Positions 6,144 through 6,563 of a stretch of 6,563 nt of DNA are shown piece by piece. Position 1 is the stretch's first letter, and each line of letters opens with the position of its first letter. The stretch is taken from assembly GCA_964652565.1 (NCBI GenBank), contig CAZZEC010000244.1, positions 1 through 6,563 on the forward strand, in the 5' to 3' direction. The notes under the pieces are model-generated. The model searched no databases and was not told the DNA's origin. It was given only the letters and a program-made list of their open reading frames with translations. Origin of the DNA: JBCCTX01 sp964652565. Lineage in GTDB: Bacteria > Bacteroidota > Bacteroidia > J057. The position numbers and the translations under genes are program-made.

Positions 6144-6160
6144 GCTCAGGTTCGCTGAGC
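6144..6160 (-). promoter_or_regulatory. Hairpin in the rpsA leader
   Basis: Perfect 6-bp arms GCTCAG and CTGAGC enclose a 5-nt loop. In the rpsA mRNA it would sit at or within a few bases of the predicted 5' end and three bases before the Shine-Dalgarno region. It could protect the 5' end or serve as a control site; E. coli S1 represses its own leader, but whether this one does is inference. Confidence 0.6.
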
Positions 6161-6165
6161 GGTTG

Positions 6166-6197
6166 CAAAGTTAAATATTATTTATTGAGGATACAAA
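6166..6197 (-). promoter_or_regulatory. Bacteroidota-type promoter of rpsA
   Basis: On the - strand, TTTG (6197-6194) is followed after exactly 20 nt by TAACTTTG (6173-6166). This is a full match to the -33/-7 consensus of the Bacteroidota primary sigma factor. Transcription should start near 6161, giving a leader of about 35-37 nt. It is the strongest promoter in the window, as expected for a ribosomal protein gene. Confidence 0.8.
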
Positions 6198-6267
6198 GCA
6201 TAACCATAATAATTATAAAAACGGGAGTTATGCCAGAAATTGCGTTATTAGTAGATAAAACATAAAC

Positions 6268-6563
6268 ATGGATTATTTCAAGAATAAGATTGTCTGGATC
6301 ACGGGTGCGTCTTCGGGTATTGGGGAAGCATTGGCTTATGAATTAGCAACTTATGATTCTATATTAATATTGTCTTCAAGAAGAGTAGAAGAGTTAGAAA
6401 GGGTACAGAAAAAGTGCCTGGGGATCACATCACAGTGTTATGTATATCCCTTAGACTTAACGATTAGCGATCAGATAATGAAAATTGCTCAGGACGTAAT
6501 CCATCGATTTGGACACATAGATATTTTGGTAAACAATGGTGGGATGAGTATGCGGGCGTTGGC
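6268..6563 (+). CDS. Short-chain dehydrogenase/reductase (SDR), N-terminal part
   Basis: The first 98 codons of a gene running off the right edge. It shows a Rossmann fold of the classical SDR type: cofactor motif TGASSGIG (12-19), SSRR after the second strand (36-39, the arginines favouring NADP(H)), DLT (63-65) and LVNNGG (87-92), a variant of the usual NNAG. The start is ATG at 6268, the natural start for this family. The catalytic Ser and YxxxK lie outside the window. NNGG followed by MSMRA recalls the DHRS7-like group of SDRs, but the substrate cannot be told. It is divergent from rpsA. No TAnnTTTG box or obvious Shine-Dalgarno sequence is seen before it. Confidence 0.9.
   Translation, partial: MDYFKNKIVWITGASSGIGEALAYELATYDSILILSSRRVEELERVQKKCLGITSQCYVYPLDLTISDQIMKIAQDVIHRFGHIDILVNNGGMSMRAL

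Overview
The window most likely comes from a marine or aquatic member of the Bacteroidota. The grounds are AT-rich DNA, Bacteroidota-type carotenoid and retinal genes, a DUF4159 protein, genes mostly lacking Shine-Dalgarno sequences, and a promoter before rpsA that fits the TTTG / TAnnTTTG consensus of this phylum with a 20-nt spacer. The class cannot be fixed from what is visible.

Left part (1-2411, + strand): a light-harvesting cassette. The first 89 bases are the last 28 codons of a gene whose protein end matches helix G of proteorhodopsin, including the retinal-binding lysine (codon 12-14). A hairpin terminator (105-137) follows. Then come a lycopene cyclase (crtY, 281-1495) and an overlapping Brp/Blh beta-carotene 15,15'-dioxygenase (blh, 1479-2411). 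CrtY turns lycopene into beta-carotene, Blh cleaves that to retinal, and retinal binds the rhodopsin. The earlier genes (crtE, crtB, crtI) are not in the window. Both crtY and blh appear to start with TTG.

Middle (2412-2691): a convergent intergenic region with no gene. It holds a 24-bp sequence repeated directly at a 31-bp period, each copy able to form a small hairpin. It also holds a 30-nt G.U-containing palindrome that folds well only in + strand RNA.

Right part (- strand, 6124 down to 2692): rpsA for a long, six-S1-domain ribosomal protein S1 with an acidic N-terminal extension and a Lys/Ala-rich tail. A strong terminator follows, then a two-gene unit: an exported DUF4159 protein and a TPR lipoprotein. 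The rpsA leader is compact and structured, with a promoter, a hairpin at the presumed 5' end, a Shine-Dalgarno sequence and two competing ATGs.

Right edge (6268-6563, + strand): the first 98 codons of a short-chain dehydrogenase/reductase, divergent from rpsA.

Most of the content belongs to known families, and I see no wholly new multi-gene system. The less ordinary signals are the repeats downstream of blh, the TTG starts, the rpsA leader, and the near-absence of a leader on the DUF4159 gene.
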